From: Agapanthus africanus
Taxonomy: Eukaryota; Streptophyta; Magnoliopsida; Asparagales; Amaryllidaceae
Direction of reading: 5' to 3'
Length of the DNA: 64,000 nucleotides
Assembly: GCA_030015575.1 (NCBI GenBank)
Contig: CM057337.1
Span: 293,594,044-293,658,043 of the forward strand
The translations under genes were made by a program, and so were the position numbers. The notes beneath the pieces were generated by a model. It saw only the letters and a program-made list of their open reading frames with translations, ran no database searches and was not told where the DNA came from. Shown piece by piece: positions 24,969-37,052 of the stretch (its first letter is position 1; every line of letters starts with the position of its first letter).

Positions 24969-25177
24969 CTATGACCTTGACGGAGGCCAAACTACCCATA
25001 GTCCGCTAGTCAAGTTCAACCCGTCATTTCCTGATTGAATTAAACCCACCCGCACGACCCTTGACGGAGGCCAAACAACGCCGTACGAATACCCTAATCC
25101 AATCGCATCATATGCTAGCAGATAAGCACTAGTTAGCTACCGTACACTACGCCTTGACGGAGGCCAAACTACCGCAG
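24969..25177 (-). other. Triple hairpin array, E5
   Basis: Three copies of CCTTGACGGAGGCCAAAC (plus strand), each between a different inverted pair: CTATG/CATAG (24969-24973, 24997-25001), CGCACG/CGTACG (25051-25056, 25082-25087) and CTACG/CGCAG (25147-25151, 25173-25177). In the sense RNA the two mismatches become G-U pairs. The inner sequence is the same in all three copies but differs from that of E2, E4 and E7. Confidence 0.8.
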
Positions 25178-26397
25178 CACGAATACTAACTAGTACTTAT
25201 CTGAAATGACGGAGGGCTACGACAGGTTTTTCTGAAAACCTATTGCGTAATGAACTTGATATCGTTGTAGAATCAAATGAATTTTGAAATGGAGTGTCTT
25301 TGAGGCTTTTCTAGTTTTGCTAAAGGAGTCACTCCCGGTGAAGGGATCGTCGGTCCTTTTCTCGTCGAATGAGGTGCGGGATATATCATATATATCACTG
25401 TGCAAAGCAAGAACTGTAGCTACCTGTTTTATTTTTGAAATTCGATTCTACAACATCTTAGGTTTCTTTTATTTTCATTAATCACATTAATGAAATCCCA
25501 TCATTTAAGTACCTAAACATCACAGATAAATACGACATACACTTATGCCATCCGCATTCGCCTCGATGTCCCCTCATGCACCGTTAGGTTAGGTAACTAA
25601 CGGCAGAGCGGGGCAGGGCTAGCGCGGGTGTAAAACATAAGTAACGTCTATATAATATATCATATATACTATATAAAGTATCCATCACAGAACATATCAC
25701 ATGATCACATCACAGATATCGCAGTAGAAGAAACATATGAAATATTGGATATACTAGGACGTCCGTGTTTTCAATACGAGCCAGTATAAAACACGGATTC
25801 CACGGTCGTGATGAATAGCCAAACCCACACCCCTAGACTCCTACGAGAGCGGCAAGCAACCCTACCAATTCTAGGGTTAGGAGACCCGGACTCGACTCCT
25901 CGAGTTGGTCTCCCACTGGACCCCAGAACCCGGTTACTTGTGCTCCCCTCCTTGGGTCTATCCTAGTGCAGAAAAGTAAAAAATAAACAAAAGGTGACAT
26001 CTTCCGCAACCTGGAAGTGCCCTAATAAAAGAATATTACATACAAGTTTTTACATGAATGAAATTGAAAAACACTCATCTCACATAAAAAAAAAACCCCC
26101 GGCTATTCAAACACGACGATCCAATATAACATATCCAGCAACACATAACATCACATGTCATCAACGTAAGTAAACATGCGTATCCTAATTGTCGTTGACA
26201 TATAGCAACAAAACCGGCGATATCACATATTACACTTACGGTCACAGAAAAGAAAGTGTAAAACTACAATAGTTGGAATCCGCAACCTCCATAGACATCG
26301 CATGCCTAATCAAATGAATTCCTTAGACATCGCATGCCTAACAATTATAAACCCCGCATTTTAGTCTCATTATCGAAAACTCTTTTCAATATCAAGT

Positions 26398-26677
26398 CGA
26401 GCAATTCAACAAGATTCCCGACATCCTGATCGAATGCTCGTCGCAAACTTTAGTAGGCGGCCGCACCCCTGATACCGTCGACGAAGTGCACCAAGGCGGA
26501 ACACCGCTACCACCAGCACCCGAACGGATGCTTTCGGCGACGGGGTTCTCCTACAGTCACTTGGTCGGGGCTATGGAGCGAGGCTGTCTATTAAGTTTAT
26601 CCGGCGAGTATCCGCGTACGCTACGTGATTGCGACGGACTTTTGATCACATCAAAATTCCGTAGCAACCGATCATGT
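26398..26677. other. 280-bp leader segment present in E5 but not E2
   Basis: E2 reads straight from AATATCAAGT into GAGACTAAA (about 42339-42355). E5 has 280 extra bases between the same flanks. The extra piece is richer in G+C than its surroundings and has a modest open stretch on each strand (plus frame 26486-26701). Its origin is unknown: it may be captured sequence, or part of the ancestral leader deleted from E2 between GT repeats. Confidence 0.5.
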
Positions 26678-27294
26678 GAGACTAAAGTGCTATGTTTATA
26701 ACATTCATTCAGTTATCTCATAACTACTTGTGAATTCCAATTATTGTATCCCATTCCGGGTAAATAGAAAATGTTAAACTTTCCGATCGAACAATCGAAC
26801 ACCCAAGTTTTCCCGATACATCTCAACACATGAAACAAGTTTAAAAACATTCAGTTCATGCCTCAGTACCAACGGTCCAGCCGTAGAAGGGTCAAGCCAA
26901 CGCCTCACGTGTGGCATGCCGTACTGCCCCAAACCCGAAGGTTCAAAGGGCAGTTCAAGACGGTCACATAATCGAGTTAAGGTTTGTTGTCTTCTAGAGG
27001 GTCCATCGCGTTACTTGCACTACTTAGAACGTCTTTATACCACGGAAAGATCCAACACTTGGAAATTTCCCGACAGGGGAAAAAGTGGGTATTTATATCC
27101 GGTCAAACTTTTTAACATATTCTAAAATTATCCGGAAAAGCACACAGACAGAATTAGACTATCCGATCGATACACCGAGTCCCCAATACAACCCAGAAAA
27201 TTCAATTCTGGAATAATTATTAAAAATTCCCAGGAAAACCAGCACTACAAAATAGGAATTACTGTGCAATTTTTAAAGCCTGATGTGACAACTT

Positions 27295-27342
27295 GGCCGC
27301 GGAACCGCCGCAGAAGCCAGGCTTCTGCCGCGGTTCCGCCGC
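27295..27342 (-). other. GC-rich leader hairpin, E5
   Basis: The arm from 27295 to 27318, containing GCGGAACCGCCGCAGAAGCC, pairs with the arm from 27320 to 27342, containing GGCTTCTGCCGCGGTTCC. There are only two or three mismatches over about 23 bp. It lies about 190 nt from the primer site. E2 has the same core sequence. Confidence 0.75.
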
Positions 27343-27527
27343 GACTTAGTCGAATTGGACACTCGTGTTGCACAGTAACTCTTAGATATTCCTGCTGATT
27401 TTTCTGCATATTTTTAATTCTGAAAAATCCACGAATTACAAAAATGTACAGAGAGCATTTTAGGGTTTGGGTTTTGGTTCGATCGGACTTCCAATTCCGT
27501 CTACGCATCGCCTAAGGCTCTAGCTAG

Positions 27528-27539
27528 GCTCTGAAACCA
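27528..27539 (-). other. E5 primer-binding site, one base altered
   Basis: In sense it reads TGGTTTCAGAGC, one change from the initiator Met-tRNA complement, and lies one base from the 5' LTR. The change may postdate insertion, because primer sites are rewritten from the tRNA at each cycle. Confidence 0.85.
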
Positions 27540-27540
27540 C

Positions 27541-29738
27541 TGTAGGGTTCCTAGGCACTCTAATGAGGTCTCAGAAGGCATCAACCATGCCAATTTCAAA
27601 AATTACAAGTGCCGAGAAACCCTAATACGGATCGTTAACTAGAATTTTAGGCGACAAATGAAACTAGTTAACAACTTAACTAAAAGAACGGAAATACAAC
27701 CTTTGTAGATCCGGTCCTCCACCTCCATAGCTCCGTGTAGACGTCCCTCCACTGTACAAATCGGATCCCGGACTCTAGCATCGGCTTCATCGGAGAAATG
27801 GGTGGGCTTGGTCGTCGGCTTCGATGCCGAAGATGATCTACGTGGAGGCATCACTAGATCAAGCTCCCACTTCACCAAGTCATGAAACTTGTGAAGAAAA
27901 CACCCTATACTACTTGGCAAGAGGTAGAGGATGAAGAAATAGGAGGTGGGTTCACTTTAGAATTGGATTTCTCACACTTTTGCTCAAATCACCATTGATG
28001 AAGCAAGCTTTTCTTCTTCAAGTGAAGAAGAAGAAGAAGATGATAATAAATATGATAAGTCTTAAAAATAAAAAAGAAAATGAATACTTATCATATTCAA
28101 ACCATGGTCAAGTGTAGAGACTAAACTAAGGTTAGGTGAATGGTTAGGTTAGGCATGAAAACAAAAATGGAAGACTTTTTCAAAGCTTCATGAAGCTTCA
28201 AAAATCAACCATTTCTTTACTTGCCTAAAAAGGAAATAAACTAAATAAATGGTTAAGAAAAGATAACAAAACTCTAACCATTCACTTAAACATGGTTTAA
28301 AGTCTTAAACAAACCCAAGTAAACATGTATCATCAAACATGATACAATCAAGTGCACAAAAGTATATCACATATACAACTTGTGCAATGCAAGTGAGAAA
28401 ATCCATTTAAAGTGAACCAATACTAGTTAATGCAAAGTAATATATCAAATATATAATTATGCATTAAATCATTAAATCAACACTTGATTTAACGATCCGG
28501 TCATATCGCATATAACCGACTAATATCCAATGTATCGACTTATCGAATCAATCCATGATTCGATAACTAGGGTATATCGCATACAACCATTCGATACATT
28601 CATCGCGAGAATTGAATACGGTATCACATACTCGCATTATTCTCGGTCCTGCACATATCTCATATGCGCTCCTATTTCGTTTCGCTTGAGCCAGGAAACC
28701 TCTGTGTAGGACTCTAAAGACTCGTCAATACGCCGGCAGCAGGTGATGATCATATCAAACACCCACAAGCCGCAAGCGGTATGCTAAACGTAACGGCCAC
28801 CCGGGTATTGAGCGATCAGAAGATCGACGAGCAAGCCCGCTCACACTCCTGTGAATCCAACTAGTAACACTTACCGTACAGTCCGGTCTCGTCGTCTGAT
28901 ATGTCGCATATCTTGCCTAGGGATGGTAAACGTCAGACCCCAATAGCTCGATAAGTCGTGTCGCTATGAGGTCTATAACATTTCGAGAAACTACAGGTAA
29001 CACTTACCAGTAAATCTCAGCAACCCTGGCCAGGGATTTCCGGTTATAGCCAATCGAACACTGCGCAACATCAACTCCCTATACCGGGAGAGACGAATCC
29101 CCTCCTATCGCTCATTGCCTCCATGTGATTCGGGACTGTACCCAAAAACCACCGTTTTGCACGCCCTCTTGGACGTGGTAAGGTGGAAATCAAAGCACAG
29201 TGGGAACCACACAAAACTCTATGACGATCTCGGGTCAACAGACTACTCTGTACCAGTGTCACCAGAGAACTGCCATGTGACGTAAGGTATAATACCATCT
29301 GGGAGTTCTCGGCGAGTCCGTCCTGTGTACCCAGTCTCCACTGAGCACCTGTATGTCATCTCTGATGTCAAACACCAATGGATATGGGATCATCCATCGC
29401 CCATCTGTATGGGTCGATAAGGTATACGCTAGTCTACTCTGGTATATCGATGCCCTGTCTCGATACACCCACGACTAGGGACCATGAAGGATGTACATTT
29501 GGACTACCATGTCCCCACTAGTATGATCTGGATCATAGTCCAGGTAGTCAAGTACACATCCTAAGGGCTTTACCAACATGTAACAGAGAGACAATCAGTA
29601 TACACGTTAAGATAAAGATCAACCAGATAGCATACTATCATGTCGAGCAAGAAAGTCCTCCCTATATATGTCCCAGCATCCACTACAATATACATCGTAT
29701 GTATAGTAATGGCCTCTAGGGCATACATACAATTAACA
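27541..29738 (-). repeat. E5 5' LTR (2198 bp)
   Basis: Same length as the partner LTR at 19527-21724, with scattered substitutions only. It is followed by the TSD TCCAG. Confidence 0.95.
27639..27920 (-). other. Second copy of the LTR small ORF
   Basis: The same 93-codon frame as at 19625-19906, with a few substitutions and no stop. It is present because the two LTRs are copies, so this is not independent evidence for coding. Confidence 0.25.
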
Positions 29739-29743
29739 TCCAG

Positions 29744-31155
29744 TGCATATCATCTTAATGGAGAGAGGCTTAATTAGCATTACTCAACTTAGGAATCCAT
29801 CAAATTATGAGTAACCTGAAAGAGAAACAAGTTTCTCAAAACCATTACTATCTACTGAATACCAATCACAAGAATCTACATCTTCGATCTCTTTCAAGAA
29901 TCCCGATACTTGCGACACCTGGTTCTCTACTTTATTCTTATACCCACAACTTCTCAAAACTTAGACATTGTATTTCTACGAAACACTTATCTAAAAACTA
30001 GAGAAGTTATAAGTAAACAGAACATAGTATGAGGACCTACCCCTTTGTCCTGACGGAAACTGGACAACATACAATACTCTGTATAAGTCCGCTGAGTTGA
30101 ATAACTCTAAACATGTGCATCGTAGGTTGAAAATTGTAGCCAGGCGATTTCCTCAAATATCACCAATTACAATGAATTCCGATATAATGAGGATGATCAC
30201 CTAATTCCCAATAACTTACTCCCACTCATCATCTGTAAAACTATACAGATATGAGTATGAAACCTGGTAAATACATACCCTAAAGTAAGTATGTAATCGG
30301 GAAATCAGTTTTCTTTTAACAATGCACTGAAACATTAAAATGTTTCGTAGGGGTATCCTGGTATTCTTAGTAATGCTTTTTTCAATTCATGACTTTAACC
30401 GTATATTTCTTTGCCACCTCTCCAAATCCCTTTATTTGTCTTTATTCATTACCTTCTGTACACCCTTGTAGGCTAAGTGGTTTTCTTCCTTCCCTACCGT
30501 TCGGCACCAGCCTATGGTTCGGAGGAAGACTATCCAGTAAGCATAATAGGTGTACTCTCCTAAACCAAGGAGTACTCGTATCTTGAGAGAAGGTGATGAT
30601 AAAAGACAACTGAATAATACCTTATTCTATTTCTCCCGAACTGGGAAAAAGCAAAGGTGAAATAGGAGTGGCGATGAAGTACGCGGTTTGGTCGTGAATA
30701 ATAACAGTCGCAATTTACTTTGCCCTCTTTTTAATCCCTTTATTTTGTTTTTACATATTACCTTCTGCACACCCTACTTAGGCTAATTGGTTTTCTTCAT
30801 TCCCTACCTTTCGTCACCTGCCTATGGTTTGGAAGAAGACTATCCAATAAGCGTAATAGGTATACTCTCCTAAACTAAGGAGCCCTCGCAACCTGAGAGA
30901 AGGTGATAACAAAAGACAACTGAATAAACCAATTCAATTTCTCCTGAACCTGGATCCATCCTCGAAGAAGTCCCTACGAGTTCGTATATAACCATACGAT
31001 GGATCTATCCAATGGAAGTGGATGTCCGTAGTAATACGGGGTGTTCTGAGAAATGCAAAGGGTAAAAGAAGGAGCGGCAATGACTTATGCAACTATAGAC
31101 AATCCAAAAGCCAGTATTTTAAGAAGGTTTGGTCAACTTGGTCACCGAGTCTTAG
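29744..31155 (-). pseudogene. E4 interior, right part: decayed pol start and gag-position duplication
   Basis: Continues E4 after E5; the joined ends match 13745-13825 of E3. From about 29744 to 30380 it is decayed pol. From 30389 to 31045 it holds the same tandem duplication as E3, seen as repeated GTGTGCAGAAGG-type motifs near 30455 and 30760 (reverse sense). The copy nearer pol has lost its first part. No protein-coding frame is supported. Confidence 0.65.
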
Positions 31156-31487
31156 TCTAGGGTCGGTCAAAGGCCACTTCCAAAGAGAGAGAGAGAGAAA
31201 AGAAACACTCTGCGTACACTCTAACCTAGATCAGAATGGTTATCACTTTATCTAATCAGGAAACGAAACCTCCCACTGTAATCTCAAAATTCTCCTCCAA
31301 ACCTGAAAGAAGAATTAGTCGGGATCACCCGAAGAGTAAACCAACTCATCAGTGAGAATCGGGATCCAACTATCATCGCATGATAACTTGATGGAAGCCA
31401 CTCAAGTTATCACACTCCAGAAGGTATGCGCATACTTGGCAAGTTTCTTTATGTTTGAAACTCCCGATATGATTTTTGCCCCATGCT

Positions 31488-31700
31488 CTTATGACCTTGG
31501 CGTTAGGTCAAAATATCATAAGTCACATGTCAAGTTCTAGCCGTCATTATCCATGTTAATTTGAACCTACCCGCACATGCCCTTGGCATTTGGTCAAAAT
31601 GGCAGAACGACTATTCCAGACCAACTCATCTATCTATGCAACAATTGAATACTCAGCAGCTACCAAACACTATGCCTTGGCGTTAGGTCAAAATACATAG
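31488..31700 (-). other. Triple hairpin array, E4
   Basis: Outer stems: CTTATGA/TCATAAG (31488-31494, 31516-31522), TGCC/GGCA (about 31578-31604) and CTATG/CATAG (31670-31674, 31696-31700). They enclose CCTTGGCGTTAGGTCAAAAT in copies 1 and 3 and a close variant in copy 2. The inner stem is weaker than in E2 or E7 (one A-C mismatch). Confidence 0.7.
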
Positions 31701-33239
31701 ATTGAATACTACTGAATACCCAAAATAAATGACGGAGGGCTACGGCTGGTTTTTGGCGAAAAACCTTTAACGTAATGAACTTGATATCGTGGGAGGCACC
31801 TGATAGTTTTTTATAAAAATATAGTGGCGAAAAACCTTTGCTAAAGAGGTCACTCCTGGTGAAGGGATCTCGGCTCTTTCCTCGTGGAATGAGGTGCAGG
31901 ATATTCCAACTGAATACCGCGATGCAAAGCAACTTGTAATCAACTATAGTGAAGTTATTACCCTGACGCAAACTTCTGCCCAAGGGGTCACTCCCGGTGA
32001 AGGGATCCCGGCCCTTGCCTCGTCGAATGAGGTGCTGGATATTCATAACCGAATATCACTATGCAAAACAAAAGGAAACGCCTTTGTAATAACACTTTTT
32101 AAAACTGTTCCAACAACATCTAATATAGGTTTTTTTTATCTTGCATTGATAAGAATCAACGCATTCCCATCATTCAATCACACCAGAAAAGAACGAAAAA
32201 TAAAATGTACGTATATGCCATCTGCATTCGTTACTGGGTCCCGTCATCACCCGTTAAGTTACTTAACTAACGACAGAGCTGGGACTGGACTAACGCGGGT
32301 GTAAAACATATACAACATCTAATAGTATATATACCAATATACAATAATCGCTCCAGGCGTAATAAATGCAACATTACAGAAAAGTAATAAGCATCACAGA
32401 ACAATATAGATAATCTGGGATCCCCGGGTTTCACAGAGCCGCTACTGTAACCCGACGTCCCCCTGGTCGTGTGGATAGCCTGTGCAATGAAACCTAGACC
32501 CCTACGGGTGCGGAAAGTTACCCGCCAAAACCTGAAGCGAGGTAGTCCCCCACAGCATAGTGAATGGAACACCCGGCACTTCACGGAATCCGGTAAATTG
32601 AGCACCCCTTCTTGGGTTAACCTGTACCCCTTACGAGTGCGGCGAATAGTCTGCCAATTCTAGAGTGAGGTCCCTCTGCCTCTCAAAGCCATGAGATACG
32701 GACCCGTTGCCCTCCAGAACCCGGCTATCCGTGCACTCTGTCGCGGGGTAATCCTAGCACAGAAAAGAAAATATATACAACGGGTACATCGAACTCAGCC
32801 CGGTCGTGTCCCAAAAAGAATATTATACAAACAGGCAGTGACAGCAGTCCACATGTTGGACGCTCGCCCCGCAATATCAAATGTCCAAATAAATCCAAAC
32901 AGCACTATCATTGCACCCTGCTATTCACCACGACATATCCGCAACATCACAGCACAACACAGAACATCAACGCGAATGTCACGTTCGCAAACCCGTCTAA
33001 AAGAACTATAGCAATTAGACGCTGTTTACCGCTCGAATGACATTCCCGGTCGGAGATATAATGTAAATACTGCATACTAACAAGTTTAAAATTTCGATCG
33101 ACAAAACATTCCCAAAGTGGGACTCTCAAACATCTGCTGTATAGTAATAATATATGGGCCCAAAAGAAATATTCCAGAAACCACAATTTACCATGAGGAA
33201 CACACTGTAGAAATTTGATGCATTGATTCCAAAATAGTG

Positions 33240-33286
33240 CGGCGGATCCGCGGCCAAACCCTTATTTTGGCCACGGATACGCGGCC
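33240..33286 (-). other. GC-rich leader hairpin, E4
   Basis: GGCGGATCCGCGGCCAAA pairs with TTGGCCACGGATACGCGGC around an AT-rich loop, with two or three mismatches. It lies about 200 nt from the primer site. Confidence 0.65.
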
Positions 33287-33482
33287 GTACGGTGGGATCA
33301 CATGATGAAATTTCACCAGTTTTCTTCAAAAAGCCTGCACAATTTTCTGTGATATGTAAAATTATTTTTAGGCCCTTTAAAAAATCGAGAGAAACTTGTG
33401 TACGGAAAATTATGTTTTCGGAAATTCCGTTCGATCAATCTTTTAAACGCGTTAGCACAAGTTAGTAAAGCTTAATGGTGAG

Positions 33483-33494
33483 GCTCTGATACCA
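33483..33494 (-). other. E4 primer-binding site
   Basis: In sense TGGTATCAGAGC, one base from the 5' LTR; complementary to initiator tRNA-Met. Confidence 0.9.
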
Positions 33495-33495
33495 C

Positions 33496-34822
33496 TGTAA
33501 ATCCACGGTAGCGCCCCGGCCGTCTAACAGACGCAAAATGCGAAACAAAAACATTTTACAAACTGGCGCTATCGTGCACTATAACCCGGATTGCCAATAA
33601 AGCTAAACTAACAAACTACAAAGTGGGTGGAAATGTTATACCGAACGATCCGAGTCCTTCAGTCTTCAACCATCATCCCACGCTTTGTTGCGGCTGCTCC
33701 GATCTCCTCGATCTCCAGTCTTGTCATCCAGGTGGCACCACGTCGACGGATCTTTAAACGGGCTCCCGCCTCTGACCCGAGGCAACTCGGTCGTGAAGTT
33801 TGCTAAAAGAGACGACCAAGATGATGTAGAGAATGAGTAGAACACTTTGTCTCACTTCGTCCAAAGCTATGGACGAACGGTTAATGAAGTTGCCATTTGG
33901 ATCGGGTGAAATGAGAAATGAGGCTATCTAATTTCCATGAATCCAAAACTATAATCTTTTCCAAATCAACAACCATGATTTTCACCCATAAGGGGCCGGC
34001 CACTTATAGAGGTGGGGGGTGAGTGTAGGAGGGGAGAGGGTAACCATAAGATAAAGATCAAGAGAAAATATCAAAGGTATAACAAAACACATTAATGTAA
34101 AGAATGACTCATTAAGCTTAGTCATCCAATCAATTAATGCATATGAATGATTCATTAACCTAGTCACCAATCCAAGAACCTTCCACACTCATGACTCACC
34201 TAATGACTCACCCTTAAGAAGAAAAGATAAATCCGCATTAAACCGAATGTTAAATACGGGCGATAGAAAAATGGAAACTGACAACTTCCAAAAATAATCC
34301 TGAAACGAATTTCAGGATAACCCCGTATCAGTATAAACATAACCGTATTTGTATTACGACCGAATACAAATGCAACTGAGACAAAGATATTATATCTACA
34401 CAGTATAATATTCGGATCCGGCTTAAACCAAAGACGACCAGTATTATCTACCCAAAAAATGACACGTGCGTAAACGCACGTGCATTTTCCGAACCTTGCC
34501 ATAAAACCATACGGCGTCTACAACGTTTCGCCCAAACTTGGGAAACGGTCTGTGGGGGACTCTAATGACTCATCAACACACTGGCACTGTGTATAACCAC
34601 TAGCACGTCAGAGGTACCAGCTGTACGTAACGGTTGCCTATGTATTGATTGGAAGGGAAGCTGACGAGCGAACTCATCCATAAACCCTACCGAGCATGAC
34701 AGTGACAATATACATACAGTCCGGTCCGTTCGTCTAAAGAGTATCGCATATCGAGTCTAAGGGGTGGATAAAGTCAGACCCCTAATAACGCGGTAATTCG
34801 TGTTGGTGTGAAGCCCATCACC
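33496..34822 (-). repeat. E4 5' LTR, first part
   Basis: Begins (plus strand) TGTAAATCCACGG. Homologous to 5758 onward, with visible substitutions. Interrupted by E2 after 34822. Confidence 0.9.
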
Positions 34823-37038
34823 TGTAGGGTTCCTAGGCATGCTAATGAAGTCAAACAAGGCATCAACCATGCCAATTTCAAATTTTACAAGTGCCGAGAA
34901 ACCCTAGTACGGATTCGTTGACTAGAGTTTAGGCGAAAAGTGAAACTAGTTAACAACTTAACTATAAGTAAGAAGCTACAACCTTTGTAGATCTGGTTAT
35001 CCACTTCCTTAACTCCACGTAGACGTCCCCTCGCTGTCCATCTCGAATCCCGGACTCTTGCATCGGCTTCATCGGAGAAACGGGCGGGCTAGGTCGTCGG
35101 CTTCGATGCCGAAGATGATCTACGTCGAGGCAACACAAGATCAAGCTCCGACATCACTAAGTCGTGAAACTTGTGAAGAAAACACCCTATACTTCTTGGC
35201 AAGAGGTAGAGGATAAAGAAATAGGAGGTGGGTTCACTTTAGAATTGGATTTCTCACTCTTTTACTCAAGATGCCATTGGAGCTAGTAAGCTTTTTTCTT
35301 GAAGATGAAGAAGTAGAAGAAGATAGAATATGATAAGTGTTTTTAAAATAAAAAAGAAATGAATACTTATCATATCCTAACCTTGGTTAGGTGTAGAGAA
35401 TAGTCCATGGTTAGTGGGAATGGTTAGGGTTAAGCATGAGACAAATATGGTGGACTTGTTCAAAGCTCCATGAAGCTTCAACAAGCATCCAAAGAAAGCC
35501 ACCATATTCTCCTTTATCTTTTTCAAAATAAACAAATAAATAAGTAATTAAGAAAAAGAAAACCCTAACCATTACACAACCATGGTTTAATCTTTACACA
35601 TACTCAAGTTAGCATGTATCATCAAACATGATACAAACAAGTGCACACTAAAATATATCACATATACAATGTGCACATCAAGTGAGAAAATCCTCTTAAA
35701 GTGAACCAATACTAGTTAATGCAAAGTAATATATCAAATATATAATTATACATTAAATCATTAAATCAACACTTGATTCAATGATCCGGTCATGTCGAAC
35801 ATAACCGACTAGTATCTAATGTATCGAATTATCGAATCAATCTTCGATTCGATAACTAGGTTATATCGCATACAACCAATCGAAACATTAATCGCGAGAA
35901 TGAAATACGGTATCACATACACGCATTATTCTCGGTCCCGCACATATCTCATATGCGCTCCTATTTCGTTTCGCTTGAGCCAGGAAACCTCTGTGTAGGA
36001 CCCTAAAGACTCGTCAATACGCCGGCAGCAGATGATGATCATATCAAGCACCCACAAGCCACAAGCGGTCTGCTAAACGTAACGGCCACCCGGGTATTGA
36101 GCGATCAGAAGATCGACGAGCTAGCCCGCTCACACTCCTGTGAATCCAACCAGTAACACTTACCGTACAGTCCGGTCTGTTCGTCTGATATGTCGCATAT
36201 CAAGTCTACGGGTGGTAAACGTCAGACCCCAATAACCGATAAGTCATGCCGATGTGAGGCTCATAACGGGTCGAGAAAGTACTGGTAACACTTACCAGCA
36301 AAACTCTGATCAGCCCTGGCCAGGGACTTCCCTGTTACGGCCAATCGAGCACAGCGCAACATCAACCCTAAATACCGGGAGAGACGAAACCCCTCCTATC
36401 GCTCATTGCCACCATGTGACTCGGGACTGTACCCAAAAACCACCGTTTTGCACGCCCTCATGGATGTGGTAAGGTGGAAATCAAAGAACAGTGGGAATCA
36501 CACAAGACTCTATGACGATCTCGGGTCTACAGACTAACCTGCACAAGTGTCACCTGAGAACTGCCATCTGACGTAAGGTATAATACCATCTGGGAGTTCT
36601 CGGCAAGTCCGTCCAGTGTACCCAGTCTCCACTGAGCACCCTCATACCATCTCTGATGTCAAACACCAATGGATATGGGATCATCCATCGCCCATCTCAT
36701 GGGTCGAGAAGAATATACGCTAGTCTACACTGGTATATCGATGCCCCGTCTCGATACACCCACGACTAGGGACCTTGAAGGATGTACCTATGGACTACCA
36801 TGTCCCCACTAGTATGATCTGCATCATAGTCCAGGTAGTCAAGTACACATCCTAAGGGCTTTACCAACATGTAACTATAAGACAGTTTAAAGAGACAAGT
36901 GTACATGTTAAGATAAAGAGCAACAGATAGCATACTATCATATCGAGCAAGAAAGTCATCTCTATATATGTCCAAGCATCCAATATAAAATACATTATCT
37001 GTACAATACTGGCCTCTAGGGCATACATACAACTAACA
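34823..37038 (-). repeat. E2 3' LTR (2216 bp)
   Basis: TGTAGGGTTCC...AACTAACA on the plus strand; partner of 43202-45418. It contains CTGGTAA/TTACCAG (36281-36297), a perfect hairpin that includes the donor-like CTG|GTAAGT in sense. Confidence 0.95.
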
Positions 37039-37050
37039 ATCTCCCACTTG
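37039..37050 (-). other. E2 polypurine tract
   Basis: In sense CAAGTGGGAGAT, between the pol stop codon and the 3' LTR. Confidence 0.85.
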
Positions 37051-37052
37051 TA

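Larger units (their letters stand above)
24533..27527 (-). other. E5 untranslated leader
   Basis: About 3 kb, read leftward. From the coding side it holds an acceptor-like CT tract ending GGTAG|CGACC (24528-24560); a GAAA-loop hairpin CGTGC/GCACG (24741-24754, perfect stem); the triple hairpin array (24969-25177); one CCCGGTGAAGGGATC block (25318-25412); a CGTTAG/CTAACG hairpin (about 25581-25602); a 280-bp segment absent from E2 (26398-26677); and the GC-rich hairpin. No protein-coding region is supported. Confidence 0.7.
19527..29738 (-). mobile_element. E5: family A Copia element, gag-less, TSD TCCAG
   Basis: Complete element of 10212 bp on the minus strand. Both LTRs are exactly 2198 bp (19527-21724, 27541-29738). 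TCCAG flanks it at 19522-19526 and 29739-29743. Pol is broken and shares a lost start codon and deletions with E1, so the element was mobilised after its coding region died. It lies in the E4 interior, at the position equivalent to about 13795 of E3. Confidence 0.95.
31180..33482 (-). other. E4 untranslated leader
   Basis: Read leftward from the primer site: GC-rich hairpin (33240-33286); a CGTTA/TAACG hairpin (about 32252-32274); two CTCC(C/T)GGTGAAGGGATC blocks (about 31839-31931 and 31977-32072); the triple hairpin array; and a CT-rich tract (31183-31208) that no longer ends in a clear AG. The GAAA-loop domain is absent, as in E3. The plus frame at 31894-32304 only crosses the repeat blocks and is not accepted as a gene. 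Confidence 0.65.

Noticed and set aside
32267..32605. Minus-strand 112-codon ORF in the E4 leader
   Set aside because: It covers conserved leader structure rather than a protein; the composition is unlike the pol frames and homologous leaders break the frame.
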